DNA of 64,000 bases from Thermobifida alba (GTDB lineage Bacteria; Actinomycetota; Actinomycetes; Streptosporangiales; Streptosporangiaceae), in assembly GCF_023208015.1 (NCBI RefSeq), contig NZ_CP051627.1, forward strand, positions 2,108,001-2,172,000, in the 5' to 3' direction. A program made the position numbers and the translations under genes. Of the stretch, positions 36,264 through 45,422 are shown piece by piece. The first letter of the stretch is position 1. The number at the start of each line of letters is the position of its first letter. Below the pieces are notes generated by a model. The model saw only the letters and a program-made list of their open reading frames with translations, made no database searches and was not told the origin of the DNA.

Positions 36264-37367
36264 ATGTCCGCCGCCCTCCTCCGCCGCGACCACCTGGCGT
36301 TCGCCCTGCGCCTGCACCGACTCCTGACCGGGGCCGCCCTCGACGGCGACGTGGTGTGGTCCCCCCACTCGGTGGCCTGCGCCCTGGGCCTGCTCGCCGC
36401 GGGGGCCCGCTCGACCACCCGCGCCGAGTTGACCGAACTGCTGGGCGCCGCACCGGACGACCTGCTCGGCGCACTCGACCGCGCCGCGGCCGACAGCCCC
36501 GACCTGGCCTCCCGCACCGTCCTGTGGGTGCGCCCGGACGTGCCCGTCCGCTCCTCCTTCGAGGCGCTCCTGCGCGACCGCCCCGACTCCGACGTGCGGA
36601 CCGCGGACTTCGCGGGCGACCCCGAGGGGGTGCGCACCGCGGTCAACGCCGACGTCGCCGCGGCCACCCGGGGCATGGTCCGCGACCTGCTCACGCCGGA
36701 GAACGTCACCCCCGACCTGTTGTCGGTCCTGGTCAACGCGTTGTGGGTGCGGGCCCGCTGGGTCGTGCCGTTCGAGGTGCACGACACCCGCGACCGGACC
36801 TTCCACGCCCCCGGCGGAGCGCGGCGGACCGCGCTGATGCACCGCACCGGGGACATGCCCCACGCCGAGGCGCACGGCTGGCGGATGGTCACCCTGCACG
36901 CGCACGACGACGTCGACGTCGACGTACTGCTTCCCCCCGCGGCCTCCCCCGCCGCGGAACCACCGGACGCGGCGCTGCTCGCCGCGCTGCACCGGGACGC
37001 CGCCTCCACCAGGGTGGAGTTGGCGCTGCCCCGCTTCGACCTGACCCACCGGCAGGAGCTCACCCCGGCCCTGGTCTCCTCGGGGGTGCGCACCCTCTTC
37101 ACCGACGCCGCCGACCTGTCCGGCGTCTCCCCCGTACCGCTGCGCGTGGACACCGTCGTCCACCAGGCCAGGCTCCGCGTGGACGAGCGGGGTGCCGAGG
37201 GGGCGGCGGCCACCGCGGTGATGATGGTGCTGGCCAGCGCCGTGTCCGCGCCGCAGCCGGTCCGCTTCGTCGTTGACCGGCCCTTCCACGTCGCGGTGCG
37301 CCGCCGCGGCACGCTCCTGTTCCTCGGCTCGGTCACCGACCCGCAGGACCCCGGGCCGACCCGCTGA
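36264..37367 (+). CDS. Serpin (serine protease inhibitor)
   Basis: 367 residues, full serpin length, ATG with AAGGAG six bases upstream. Serpin landmarks are WSPHSVACALGLLAAGARSTTRAEL near the N-terminus, LSVLVNALWVRARW and the terminal FVVDRPFHVAVRRRGTLLFLGSV. The reactive-centre hinge ERGAEGAAATA (308-318) keeps the small-residue pattern needed for loop insertion, so an inhibitory mechanism is likely. Counting from the conserved Gly310 (P15) puts the scissile bond at Ala324-Ser325, with Leu at P2, suiting elastase- or chymotrypsin-like proteases. There is no signal peptide, so it may act inside the cell or after release. Thermobifida fusca has a known serpin (thermopin). Confidence 0.93.
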   Translation: MSAALLRRDHLAFALRLHRLLTGAALDGDVVWSPHSVACALGLLAAGARSTTRAELTELLGAAPDDLLGALDRAAADSPDLASRTVLWVRPDVPVRSSFEALLRDRPDSDVRTADFAGDPEGVRTAVNADVAAATRGMVRDLLTPENVTPDLLSVLVNALWVRARWVVPFEVHDTRDRTFHAPGGARRTALMHRTGDMPHAEAHGWRMVTLHAHDDVDVDVLLPPAASPAAEPPDAALLAALHRDAASTRVELALPRFDLTHRQELTPALVSSGVRTLFTDAADLSGVSPVPLRVDTVVHQARLRVDERGAEGAAATAVMMVLASAVSAPQPVRFVVDRPFHVAVRRRGTLLFLGSVTDPQDPGPTR

Positions 37368-37385
37368 GGGGCGTGCCGGCCCGTC

Positions 37386-37898
37386 TCACCCCTCGGCGAA
37401 GAACGGTTCGGGGTAGCGGAACGTCCCGCGCGGCGTGTCCGCGGCGAGCCCCAGCACCTGGAAGTGCGGGGCCCAGTCGGGCACCTGCGGGACGATCCCG
37501 TGGACACCCGACGGCACGAAACCGAACCGGCGGTAGTAGGCGGGGTCGCCCAGCACTCCGACCAGGGTCGCGCCCAGGGCGTCGGCGGCGCCGAGCACCG
37601 AGTACACCAGCGCCGAGCCGACTCCCGCACGCTGCCGGTCCGGGTGCACGCTCAGCGGCCCCAGCCCCAGCACCGCGGCCCCGTCGACGGTGGCCCGGGT
37701 GCACAGCACGTGCCCGACGATCCGGCCGGCACCGTCCACGGCGACCCGGGACAGCGGCGGCAGCCAGCTGTCGTGCGCCCGCAGCAGGTCGACCAGCCTC
37801 GCCTCGAACGGCTCGCCCCCGCCCGGGCGGGCGAAGGCCGCGGCCGTGACCGACCGGATCGCGTCGACGTCGGCCGGGGTCTCGCGGCGGATCAGCAT
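37386..37898 (-). CDS. GNAT-family N-acetyltransferase
   Basis: 170 residues. The acetyl-CoA-binding motif is LGPLSVHPDRQRAGVGSALVYSVLGAADALGA, and the C-terminal half GDPAYYRRFGFVPSG is typical of YhbS-like GNAT proteins. The acceptor is unknown. It is convergent with the serpin gene, only 18 bp apart. Confidence 0.88.
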   Translation of the reverse strand: MLIRRETPADVDAIRSVTAAAFARPGGGEPFEARLVDLLRAHDSWLPPLSRVAVDGAGRIVGHVLCTRATVDGAAVLGLGPLSVHPDRQRAGVGSALVYSVLGAADALGATLVGVLGDPAYYRRFGFVPSGVHGIVPQVPDWAPHFQVLGLAADTPRGTFRYPEPFFAEG

Positions 37899-37953
37899 CC
37901 GGCCCGCCGTCCCCCGCCGTCCCGCGGGGACGGCGGGTGCTCCGCGCGCGGCG

Positions 37954-38673
37954 TCACTGCTGTCCGGAGGCCCCGTCGGGCCCGGTCACGGGAGCCTTGC
38001 CCGGGACCGGCCTGGCCTGCCTGGGCAGGGTCAGCTCCAGCAGGTCCCGCGGCGGGATCGGCTGGTGGCCGCGGACCACCACGATCCCGGCGAAGATCTC
38101 CTCGATACGGGCGGCGGCCTCGGGGCGGACCGCGCCCTCGCCCCGGATCACCCCGCGCAGGAACCAGCGGGGACCGTCCACACCGATGAACCGCATGGGC
38201 TGGGCGAGCTGCTGCCCCTTCTCGTTGGTCCTGCCGGGCACGGGGACGATGGCGCGCACCTCGGGTCCGAAGGTGCCGTCGAACTCCTCGCTCTTGCCGC
38301 CGGACCGGGCGATCTCGGCGGTGACCTCCTCGCGGATCTCCGACCACAGCCCGGTGGACTTGGGCGCGGCGAACGGCTGGACCTGCATCGCGGTCTTGCC
38401 GTTGATGATCGTCACCCCGATGACCCGGTTCTGGTTCTGCTGCTTGGCGACGTTGACCTGCACCTCGATGTCGGGGCCGACTGGGACGCGCAGCGCTCCC
38501 AGGTCGACCCGCTGCATCTCGGGGACCTCCTCGGAGACGTCCCACGGCCCCTGGGCGCGGTACTTGTCGTCCTCCTTGACCGGCTCGGTCACCGGGGTGT
38601 GCCGGGGCGCGACGGCGGGGGGAACGTCGTCAACTCGGCTGCCGGCCTTCTTCTTGCGTCGGCGTCCGAACAC
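37954..38673 (-). CDS. DUF3710 protein
   Basis: 239 residues. A basic N-terminus (MFGRRRKKKAG) is followed by GPWDVSEEVPEMQRVDLGALRVPVGPDIEVQVNV, the conserved start of the DUF3710 family. No signal or membrane helix. The gene is linked to dut across actinobacteria, but its role is unknown. It lies 44 bp from the dut stop codon on the same strand, so the two are probably co-transcribed. Confidence 0.88.
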   Translation of the reverse strand: MFGRRRKKKAGSRVDDVPPAVAPRHTPVTEPVKEDDKYRAQGPWDVSEEVPEMQRVDLGALRVPVGPDIEVQVNVAKQQNQNRVIGVTIINGKTAMQVQPFAAPKSTGLWSEIREEVTAEIARSGGKSEEFDGTFGPEVRAIVPVPGRTNEKGQQLAQPMRFIGVDGPRWFLRGVIRGEGAVRPEAAARIEEIFAGIVVVRGHQPIPPRDLLELTLPRQARPVPGKAPVTGPDGASGQQ

Positions 38674-38717
38674 GCCGCAACACCTCTTCCTTGAGTCCCG
38701 AAGTCAACCGGAGACGG

Positions 38718-39203
38718 TCAGCCCCGCTCCGACCACGCGGCGTGCCCGCCGGTGGAACCGAACCCGCCGGTTCCCCGCGCCGAGTCGCCGAGCTCGGCCA
38801 CCTCGACGAAGGCCGCGCGTTCCACACGCTGGACCACCATCTGGGCGATGCGGTCCCCGCGGGTCAGCTTCACCGGCGTGGCGGTGTCCGTGTTGAGCAG
38901 GGTCACCTTGATCTCGCCCCGGTATCCGGCGTCCACTGTTCCGGGCGCGTTCACCACGGTCAGGCCGGAGCGCGCGGCCAGTCCGGAACGCGGGTGGATG
39001 AACGCCGCGTACCCGTCGGGCAGGGCGATGGCCACTCCGGTGCGCACGGTCGCGCGCTCCCCGGGTGCCAGGACGACGTCCTCGGCGGTGACCAGGTCCG
39101 CTCCCGCGTCTCCCGGATGGGCGTACCGGGGCAGCGGGAGGTCGGGGTCGAGTCGCCGGATCTCGACCCGCACCGTGCCGGAGGCGGGGGAAAAGTCGCT
39201 CAC
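38718..39203 (-). CDS. dut: Deoxyuridine 5'-triphosphate nucleotidohydrolase (dUTPase)
   Basis: 161 residues from the GTG at 39203. All five trimeric dUTPase motifs are visible: [15 protein letters not shown] (1), [11 protein letters not shown] (2), [21 protein letters not shown] (3), [13 protein letters not shown] (4) and the C-terminal [12 protein letters not shown] (5) that closes over the active site. It hydrolyses dUTP to dUMP, keeping uracil out of DNA and feeding thymidylate synthesis. The upstream neighbour valS is separated by a terminator. Confidence 0.97.
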   Translation of the reverse strand: MSDFSPASGTVRVEIRRLDPDLPLPRYAHPGDAGADLVTAEDVVLAPGERATVRTGVAIALPDGYAAFIHPRSGLAARSGLTVVNAPGTVDAGYRGEIKVTLLNTDTATPVKLTRGDRIAQMVVQRVERAAFVEVAELGDSARGTGGFGSTGGHAAWSERG

Positions 39204-39229
39204 AACGGCCGAGCCTACCGCGTCCGGCG

Positions 39230-39258
39230 CGGGCGCCCCGCGGTACGCGGGGCGCCCG
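39230..39258 (-). terminator. Terminator of valS
   Basis: Thirteen-bp perfect arms (39230-39242 and 39246-39258, CGGGCGCCCCGCG and complement) with a three-base loop, just past the valS stop codon. Confidence 0.8.
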
Positions 39259-39274
39259 GAGTCCTCACCGCCGG

Positions 39275-41848
39275 TCACTCCTCGGTCTCGGGCAGTGCGA
39301 CGTCCACCCGCAGTTCGGTGTCGTCGCTGGTCTCGAAGGCCAGCTCGGTGACTCGGCCCGCGGCGGCGAGGTCCTCCCGGCACAGGCGCGCCTGCTCAGC
39401 CTGCTTGCCGCGCACGGTGACCCGGTCGACCTCGGCGCGCATGGACAGCTTCGCCTCGGACTTGGTCTTGCGGATGATCCCCAGCACCTCGGCGGTGGCG
39501 GTCAGCACCGCGGGGTCGCCCGCGGCCGCGGCGGCCCGGAACTCCTCCACCGACGGCCACGCCGCCGCGTGCACCGATCCCTCCTGCCACCACGACCAGA
39601 CCTCCTCGGTGACGAAGGGCAGGAAGGGGGCGAACAGGCGGTGCAGCACCGACAGGGCGATGAGCAGCGCGGCGCGGGCCGAGGCGCCTTCCTGCGACTC
39701 GGCGTCGTAGGCGCGGGCCTTGACCAGTTCCAGGTAGTCGTCGCACAGGTCCCAGAAGAACCGCTCGGTGCGCTCCAGCGCCCGCGTGTGGTCGTAGTCC
39801 TGGAAGGCCGCGGTGGCGTCCGCGACGACGTCGGCCAGGACCGCCAGCATGGACCGGTCCAGCGGCTCGGTGACGGCGGCCGGGTCGGCGGCGGTGTTCT
39901 CCCCGGCCACCGACAGCGCGAACTTGCTGGCGTTGAGGATCTTGATGGCCAGGCGCCGGCCGACCTTCATCTGCCCCTCGTCCAGCGCGGTGTCGGTGCC
40001 CAGCCGGCCGCTGGCCGCCCAGTAGCGGACCGCGTCGGAGCTGTACTTCTCCAGCATGGCCAGCGGCGTGACCACGTTGCCCTTGGACTTGGACATCTTC
40101 TTGCGGTCGGGGTCGAGGATCCAACCGGAGATGGCCGCGGTGCTCCAGGGCAGCGAGCCGTGCTCGAAGTGCGAGCGGACCACGGTGGAGAACAGCCAGG
40201 TGCGGATGATGTCCTGGCCCTGCGGGCGCAGGTCCATCGGGAAGACCCGGTCGAACAGGTCGGGGTCGCGCTCCCAGCCGCCGGCGATCTGCGGGGACAG
40301 CGAGGAGGTGGCCCAGGTGTCCATGACGTCGGGGTCGCCGATGAAGCCGCCGGGCTTGCCGCGCTGCTCCTCGGTGTAGCCGCGGGGCGCCTCGGAGCTG
40401 GGGTCGACCGGCAGCTGCGACTCCTCGGGCAGGATGGGCGCGTCGTAGTTCGGGTTGCCCTCGTCGTCCAGCGGGTACCAGACGGGGAACGGCACACCGA
40501 AGAACCGCTGGCGGCTGATCAGCCAGTCGCCGTTGAGCCCGCCGACCCAGTGTTCGAAGCGGGTGCGCATGTGCTCGGGGTGCCAGACCAGCTCCCGGCC
40601 GCGGGCCAGCAGCCCGTCGCGCACCTCGGGGTCGCGTCCGCCGTTGCGGATGTACCACTGGCGGGTGGTGACGATCTCCAGGGGCTTGTCGCCCTTCTCG
40701 AAGAACTTGACCGGGTGGGTGATCTTCTCCGGTTCCCCGATCAGGTCTCCGGACTCGCGCAGCAGTTCGACCACGCGCTCGCGCGCGGTGTGCACGGTCG
40801 CCCCGGCGAGCTTGGCGTAGGCCTCGCGTCCGGCCGGGGAGTCCAGCCCTTCGGGGGCCTCGGCGACGATCCGGCCGTCCCAGCCGATGATCGGCCGGGT
40901 GGGCAGCTGCAGCTCCCGCCACCAGGTGACGTCGGTGACGTCACCGAAGGTGCAGATCATGGCGATGCCGGTGCCCTTCTCCGGGTCGGCCAGGTGGTGC
41001 GCCACGACCGGGACCTCCACGCCGAAGACCGGGGTGCGCACGGTGGTCCCGAACAGGCTCTGGTAGCGCTCGTCGTCGGGGTGGGCGACCAGGGCCACGC
41101 AGGCGGGCAGCAGTTCGGGGCGGGTGGTGGCGATCCGCACCGGGTCCGCGCCGTCGCGGTGGAAGGTGATCGTGTGGTAGGCGCCGGGCCGCTCCCGGTC
41201 CTCCAGCTCGGCCTGGGCGACGGCGGTGCGGAAGGTGACGTCCCACAGGGTGGGGGCCTCCGCCATGTAGGCCTCGCCCCGCGCCAGGTTGCGCAGGAAG
41301 GCACGCTGGGCCGCGGCCCGGGAGTTGTCGTCGATGGTGGCGTAGGTGTACCGCCAGTCCACGCTGAGTCCGAGTCTGCGCCAGATGGACTCGAAGACCT
41401 TCTCGTCCTCAACGGTGAGCCGCTCGCACAGCTCGATGAAGTTCTGCCGGGAGATCGGGACCTGCTTCTTGGGGTCGGGCTTGGCGGGTGGGGTGAAGTC
41501 CGGGTCGTAGGGAATCGACGGGTCGCAGCGCACACCGTAGTAGTTCTGCACGCGCCGCTCGGTGGGCAGCCCGTTGTCGTCCCAGCCCATCGGGTAGAAC
41601 ACGGCCTTGCCGTTCATCCGCTGGAACCGGGCGACGGTGTCGGTGTGGGTGTAGGAGAAGACGTGTCCGATGTGCAGCGAGCCGGACACGGTGGGCGGCG
41701 GGGTGTCGATCGAGAAGATCTCTTCGCGGCTCTTGGAGCGGTCGAAGTGATAGACGCCGGACTCGTCCCAGACGTCTACCCATTTCGCCTCGATACCATC
41801 GAGCGAAGGCTTGTCAGGCACGTTGAAGGAACGAGAGCGGTTGGTCAT
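39275..41848 (-). CDS. valS: Valyl-tRNA synthetase (type 2-like)
   Basis: 857 residues from the ATG at 41848. Class I synthetase signatures are HIGH (59-62) and KMSKS (584-588), with the editing domain between them. The sequence around [37 protein letters not shown] resembles the archaeal/actinobacterial 'type 2' ValS group, and the C-terminus lacks the long coiled coil of E. coli-type ValS (inference from recall). No ribosome-binding site precedes the ATG; instead a 17-bp palindrome abuts it, which suggests a leaderless or structured 5' end. Confidence 0.96.
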   Translation of the reverse strand: MTNRSRSFNVPDKPSLDGIEAKWVDVWDESGVYHFDRSKSREEIFSIDTPPPTVSGSLHIGHVFSYTHTDTVARFQRMNGKAVFYPMGWDDNGLPTERRVQNYYGVRCDPSIPYDPDFTPPAKPDPKKQVPISRQNFIELCERLTVEDEKVFESIWRRLGLSVDWRYTYATIDDNSRAAAQRAFLRNLARGEAYMAEAPTLWDVTFRTAVAQAELEDRERPGAYHTITFHRDGADPVRIATTRPELLPACVALVAHPDDERYQSLFGTTVRTPVFGVEVPVVAHHLADPEKGTGIAMICTFGDVTDVTWWRELQLPTRPIIGWDGRIVAEAPEGLDSPAGREAYAKLAGATVHTARERVVELLRESGDLIGEPEKITHPVKFFEKGDKPLEIVTTRQWYIRNGGRDPEVRDGLLARGRELVWHPEHMRTRFEHWVGGLNGDWLISRQRFFGVPFPVWYPLDDEGNPNYDAPILPEESQLPVDPSSEAPRGYTEEQRGKPGGFIGDPDVMDTWATSSLSPQIAGGWERDPDLFDRVFPMDLRPQGQDIIRTWLFSTVVRSHFEHGSLPWSTAAISGWILDPDRKKMSKSKGNVVTPLAMLEKYSSDAVRYWAASGRLGTDTALDEGQMKVGRRLAIKILNASKFALSVAGENTAADPAAVTEPLDRSMLAVLADVVADATAAFQDYDHTRALERTERFFWDLCDDYLELVKARAYDAESQEGASARAALLIALSVLHRLFAPFLPFVTEEVWSWWQEGSVHAAAWPSVEEFRAAAAAGDPAVLTATAEVLGIIRKTKSEAKLSMRAEVDRVTVRGKQAEQARLCREDLAAAGRVTELAFETSDDTELRVDVALPETEE

Positions 41849-41849
41849 A

Positions 41850-41866
41850 GGCCAATGGTATTGGCC
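41850..41866 (-). promoter_or_regulatory. Palindrome immediately before the valS start codon
   Basis: GGCCAAT (41850-41856) and ATTGGCC (41860-41866) form a perfect seven-bp inverted repeat around three bases, one base upstream of the ATG. It replaces the expected Shine-Dalgarno sequence. It may be an operator or a translation-controlling hairpin. Confidence 0.45.
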
Positions 41867-42012
41867 CCACGACCCTGGTCGCTCCGTTCGTCCCGCCGAG
41901 GCCCGCGCCCGACACCCCGGCCGCGCCGCCCTGCGTCGGACGGGGGGAACATGGCAGTATTTCGGGCAGGGCTTGCCCAGGACCGACACCGGAACGGAAG
42001 TGACGTATTCCC

Positions 42013-42297
42013 ATGGCCGACAAGGATGGCGACCTGGCCGCTCGAATCATCGGGGGGGTGACGGCCCTGGCCGCCGCCTACGTGACCCGCAAGGCCCTCA
42101 CCCTGCTGTGGACCAAGACGGTGGGCAAGGAGCCCCCGGCCGACCCCGAGTCGCCCGACATCAGCCTGGGCGAGGCGCTGGGCTGGGCCGTGGTCACCGG
42201 CGTGGGCATGGAGGTGACCCGGGTACTGGCGGTGCGCGCCGTGCACAAGCAGCTCGCGCCGCGCCGCCACCGCGACATCGAGCAGCTGCCGCTCTGA
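42013..42297 (+). CDS. DUF4235 membrane protein
   Basis: 94 residues. Two short hydrophobic stretches (about 12-32 and 57-78) flank KEPPADPESPDISLGEALGWAVVTGVGMEVTRVLAVRAVHK, the typical DUF4235 pattern. Small actinobacterial inner-membrane proteins of unknown role. It is divergent from valS and convergent with the next gene. Confidence 0.8.
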   Translation: MADKDGDLAARIIGGVTALAAAYVTRKALTLLWTKTVGKEPPADPESPDISLGEALGWAVVTGVGMEVTRVLAVRAVHKQLAPRRHRDIEQLPL

Positions 42298-42323
42298 GCC
42301 GGCCGGGCCGCGCGGCGGCGGGA

Positions 42324-43184
42324 TCAGCTCCCGTCACCGCGCGGCGCGGTCCGGCGGCGCGGCGCGGACGTCCCGGCCGCCGCGGCGACGCCGGGAGCCG
42401 TGGAGGCGCGCAGGTCCGCACGCACCGCCCTGGCCAGGGCGCGGGTTCCCGACCGGTTCAGCGTTCCCCCGGCCACCGCGCCGGTCAGGTAGGGGCCCAG
42501 CGTGGTCAGGTGGCGGCCGAACAGTCTCATGAGCCGGTTGCGCAACGCGGTCCGGGCGGCCGCTCCCAGGGTGGTCGTGAGCGACTCGGCGCCCCTGACC
42601 GGGTCGATACCGCGGCGCCGGGCCCACGACGCGAGGTAGCCGGAGGTGCGCTGCAGTGTGCTCCCCCGCGCCGGCGTCCCGTAGACCTCGTGGAGTTCAC
42701 CGATCAGCTTGACCTCGACGGCCGCGACGACAACGGTCTCGGCGACGAGCTGCGCGGGGGCGGTGAGCAGCAGCGGGGGTGCGGCGAACTGGACCGCGGC
42801 GAGCGTGCCGCCGGCCGCGCCCACAGCGGTGGTGGTGTTGGCCGCGACGCGTTCCAGCGCGTCGGCGAGGTCCTCGCCCTGCAGGCCCCGGTGGTGGCGG
42901 ATCAGGGTCTCGCGGTCACGGATCGGAATACGGGGGGCGATCTCCTCGGCGAACAGGCCGGTCAGCCAGCGGCCGCCCGCCACGCTCGTCGCCCTGGCCC
43001 TCCGGGCGCTGTCGGCCAGGGCCGCGGAGAGCCGCCCCAACAGCCGGGCCCTGCGCTTCGGGTCGGTCTCCTCCGACGCCAGGACGGCGACGAGTTCGCC
43101 CACCCGGTGGTCGACGGGCACGAGTTCGGCTCCCGGTCGCCGGTCGCCGTCGGTCTCCTCGTTCACGGTGCTCACGGTCCTCAT
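42324..43184 (-). CDS. Membrane-associated protein of unknown function
   Basis: 286 residues from ATG 43184; GTG 43175 and GTG 43166 are also in frame and the ribosome-binding site GAGGGA/GAGG fits several of them. A central hydrophobic block of about 50 residues (AVGAAGGTLAAVQFAAPPLLLTAPAQLVAETVVVAAVEVKLIGELHEVYG) resembles EcsC-like or bacteriocin-associated membrane proteins only in general character. The rest is Ala/Arg-rich helix. It is a probable peripheral or re-entrant membrane protein; no function assigned. Its end overlaps an imperfect hairpin shared with the DUF4235 gene. Confidence 0.6.
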   Translation of the reverse strand: MRTVSTVNEETDGDRRPGAELVPVDHRVGELVAVLASEETDPKRRARLLGRLSAALADSARRARATSVAGGRWLTGLFAEEIAPRIPIRDRETLIRHHRGLQGEDLADALERVAANTTTAVGAAGGTLAAVQFAAPPLLLTAPAQLVAETVVVAAVEVKLIGELHEVYGTPARGSTLQRTSGYLASWARRRGIDPVRGAESLTTTLGAAARTALRNRLMRLFGRHLTTLGPYLTGAVAGGTLNRSGTRALARAVRADLRASTAPGVAAAAGTSAPRRRTAPRGDGS

Positions 43185-43269
43185 TCCCTCGGCACGGGGG
43201 CGTTGCTCCCCTTGGATGGACAAACGGACCCCGTTGCGGCATTCCCGTTCGCCGCCCTCGGGAACCCGA

Positions 43270-43312
43270 AAACGGACGCGGCCCCGGTCCGGGTCCGGGG
43301 CCGCGTCCGTTT
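43270..43312 (-). terminator. Terminator after the DUF4193 gene
   Basis: Eighteen-bp perfect arms (43270-43287 and 43295-43312, AAACGGACGCGGCCCCGG and complement), seven-base loop, 43 bp past the DUF4193 stop codon. Confidence 0.85.
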
Positions 43313-43354
43313 CTTCGACCGGAAGAGGCGGTGGAGCAGGGAGGGCTCCACGGG

Positions 43355-43654
43355 TCAGGAGGCGCATTCCTTGCAGACGAGCTGTCCGTTGCGCTCCTCC
43401 GCCAACTGGCTGCGGTGGTGCACCAGGAAGCAGTTCGAGCAGGTGAACTCGTCGGCCTGGCGCGGCAGGACCCGCACCGCGAGCTCCTCGCCGGACAGGT
43501 CCGCCCCCGGCAGCTCCAGCCCCTCGGCGACCTCGTCCGGGTCGACGTCGATGGTGCTGGTTCCCTTGTCGACCCGGCGCGCCTGCAGCTCCTGCAGGCT
43601 GTCCTCCCCCAGGTCCTCGTCGGTCTTGCGCGGGCTGTCGTAGTCGGTGGCCAT
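43355..43654 (-). CDS. DUF4193 zinc-ribbon protein
   Basis: 99 residues. The N-terminal half is acidic. The C-terminal half carries CSNCFLVHHRSQLAEERNGQLVCKECAS, two CxxC knuckles able to bind one zinc. This is the actinobacterial DUF4193 family, function unknown but conserved next to dut/cutRS genes. GGAG lies about eight bases before the ATG, and a 12-bp palindrome lies 61 bp upstream. Confidence 0.88.
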   Translation of the reverse strand: MATDYDSPRKTDEDLGEDSLQELQARRVDKGTSTIDVDPDEVAEGLELPGADLSGEELAVRVLPRQADEFTCSNCFLVHHRSQLAEERNGQLVCKECAS

Positions 43655-44114
43655 GGCTTTACTCCATCCCCCTCAATCCATCTCTCTAGTCTCGTCGCGC
43701 GAATGTAACGCTTCAGAGACGTCTCTTGTGCCCGTTCAGGCCGAAAAGTTTCCTCGGCGTCGTGAGACCGTGTCCCGGACCGGCCGCCGCTTCTGGACAG
43801 CACCGCCCGCTGACCACTCGTGTTCGCGTCGGGCGAACACCCCGCTTTCCGGTGCGACCCGTCGCCGAACGGCTTCCGCCCCCGTTTGCCGTCCCTCCCG
43901 CCTCGGGCATGGGAGCCAGGACCCGCGTAGGGTCGGGAGGGAGTCGTGGACACCCGGGTGGGACGCTTCTCGCCTTTCCGGTGCCCGGGTGAGCATACCC
44001 ATTCCCGGGAGTGCTCCGTACCAGGGTGCTCGTCTCACCGGACACGTATGCATATCACGGCCGCGGTACGGCGGGGCCGCATCCCCGGCCGACACGCCGG
44101 ACGCCGTGGTCCGC
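43655..44114. other. 460-bp intergenic region
   Basis: It lies between DUF4193 and cutS, both on the minus strand. A perfect 12-bp palindrome AGAGACGTCTCT (43715-43726) sits in the DUF4193 promoter. Small GC hairpins occur near 44075-44090, perhaps the cutS terminator. The rest shows no ribosome-binding site plus open frame that I would trust. Confidence 0.45.
43715..43726 (-). promoter_or_regulatory. 12-bp palindrome in the DUF4193 promoter
   Basis: AGAGACGTCTCT is perfectly palindromic and lies about 60-70 bp before the start codon, a typical operator position. The cognate regulator is unknown. Confidence 0.4.
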
Positions 44115-45422
44115 TCAGGAGGAGGAGTCGCCCTCGCCGCGGCGGCCGGTCACCGGGAAGTGGACGGTCACCACCAGTCCGCCCCCGGCCCGGGGCCAGA
44201 CGGTGACCGTTCCCTGGTGCGCGCGCACCACCGAGCGCACGATGGACAGCCCCAGTCCCGCGCTCTTCTTGGAGCGCACCCGGTCGCCGGAACCGCGCCG
44301 GAACGGCTCGAACAGTCCCTCGATCTCGTAGGCGGGGATCACCGGACCGGAGTTCTCCACCTGGACGGCGGGGGCGCCCTCGTTGATGCCGGAGCGCACC
44401 GTGATCTCGCCTCCCGCGACGTTGTAGCGCAGCGCGTTCTCCACCAGGTTGCCCACCAGGCGCTCCAGCAGCACCGGGTCCCCGGTGACGCGTGCCTCCC
44501 GCAGGTCGGTGCGCAGCCGCAGCCCCGACTTCTCGATCTCGTCGTCGAGCTGGCTGAGCACGGTCGCCGTCACCTCGCCGAGGTCGACCACGGTGCGCAC
44601 GTCCAGCTCGCGGTCGCTCTTGGCGAGGAAGAGCAGGCCGTCGATGAGGCGCTCGTGCCGGGAGTTGGTCTCCAGCAGGGTGCGGGCGATGGTCCGCAGG
44701 TCGGGTGAGGCCTCGGGGTCGGCGAGCGCCACCTCCAGCAGGGTGCGGTTGATCGCCAGGGGGGTGCGCAGTTCGTGGGAGGCGTTGGCGACGAAGCGGC
44801 GCTGTCCGTCGAACGCGCGGTCCAGCCGCTCCAGCATCGCGTCGAAGGTGTCGGCGAGTTCCCGGATCTCGTCGTCGGGGCCGCTCATCGCTATGCGCTC
44901 GTGCAGTGAGCGCTCCGAGAGCCGGCGCGCGGTGCGGGTGATCTTGTGCAGGGGCGACAGCGCGCGTCCGGCCACCGCGTACCCCAGGCCGACGGCCAGG
45001 ACGCCCACCACGATCAACGCCAGCACCGAGTAGCGGGTCACCTGGTTGGCGATGCCGTCGATGAGGACGGCCTTGATCTCGTCGGCGATCTCCGACTCCA
45101 GGTTGTAGCCGTCGATCTGGACGGTGAAGTCGGGTTTGTCCAGGACGCTGACCAGGATCACGTAGTTGAGCAGGACCAGCAGCGAGCCCGCGGCGAAGAA
45201 GAGCATCCCGTAGATGAGCGTCAGCCGCATCCGCAGGCTGATGTTGTCGGTGAGCCGCAGGCCGTGCCCGTTCCCGCCGGCCGTCCCCTGGTCGGGGGCG
45301 GCCGTGTTCTTGGGCTGGTTCAGCGGCCGGGCCAGCCGCCGCCACGTTCCGGTCTCCCCGGGAGGCGTGGGAGGGACCTCGCCGAGGGGGGCCGCGACGA
45401 CGTCCCGTTCCTCGGCGGTCAA
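44115..45422 (-). CDS. cutS: Sensor histidine kinase CutS
   Basis: 435 residues starting with TTG 45422, which overlaps the cutR stop by four bases (TTGA). Two transmembrane helices (about 67-95 and 125-152) enclose a short sensor loop of roughly 30 residues; a HAMP domain, the phospho-accepting HELRTPLAINRTLLEVA, and a catalytic domain with NLVENALRYN, GLGLSIV follow. It pairs with CutR by sequence and gene order. I recall that Streptomyces CutS has conserved sensor cysteines and responds to disulfide-bond status; no cysteine is present in this loop. Confidence 0.9.
   Translation of the reverse strand: MTAEERDVVAAPLGEVPPTPPGETGTWRRLARPLNQPKNTAAPDQGTAGGNGHGLRLTDNISLRMRLTLIYGMLFFAAGSLLVLLNYVILVSVLDKPDFTVQIDGYNLESEIADEIKAVLIDGIANQVTRYSVLALIVVGVLAVGLGYAVAGRALSPLHKITRTARRLSERSLHERIAMSGPDDEIRELADTFDAMLERLDRAFDGQRRFVANASHELRTPLAINRTLLEVALADPEASPDLRTIARTLLETNSRHERLIDGLLFLAKSDRELDVRTVVDLGEVTATVLSQLDDEIEKSGLRLRTDLREARVTGDPVLLERLVGNLVENALRYNVAGGEITVRSGINEGAPAVQVENSGPVIPAYEIEGLFEPFRRGSGDRVRSKKSAGLGLSIVRSVVRAHQGTVTVWPRAGGGLVVTVHFPVTGRRGEGDSSS

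Noticed and set aside
39569-42061. 830-codon frame opposite valS
   Set aside because: Antisense shadow of valS.
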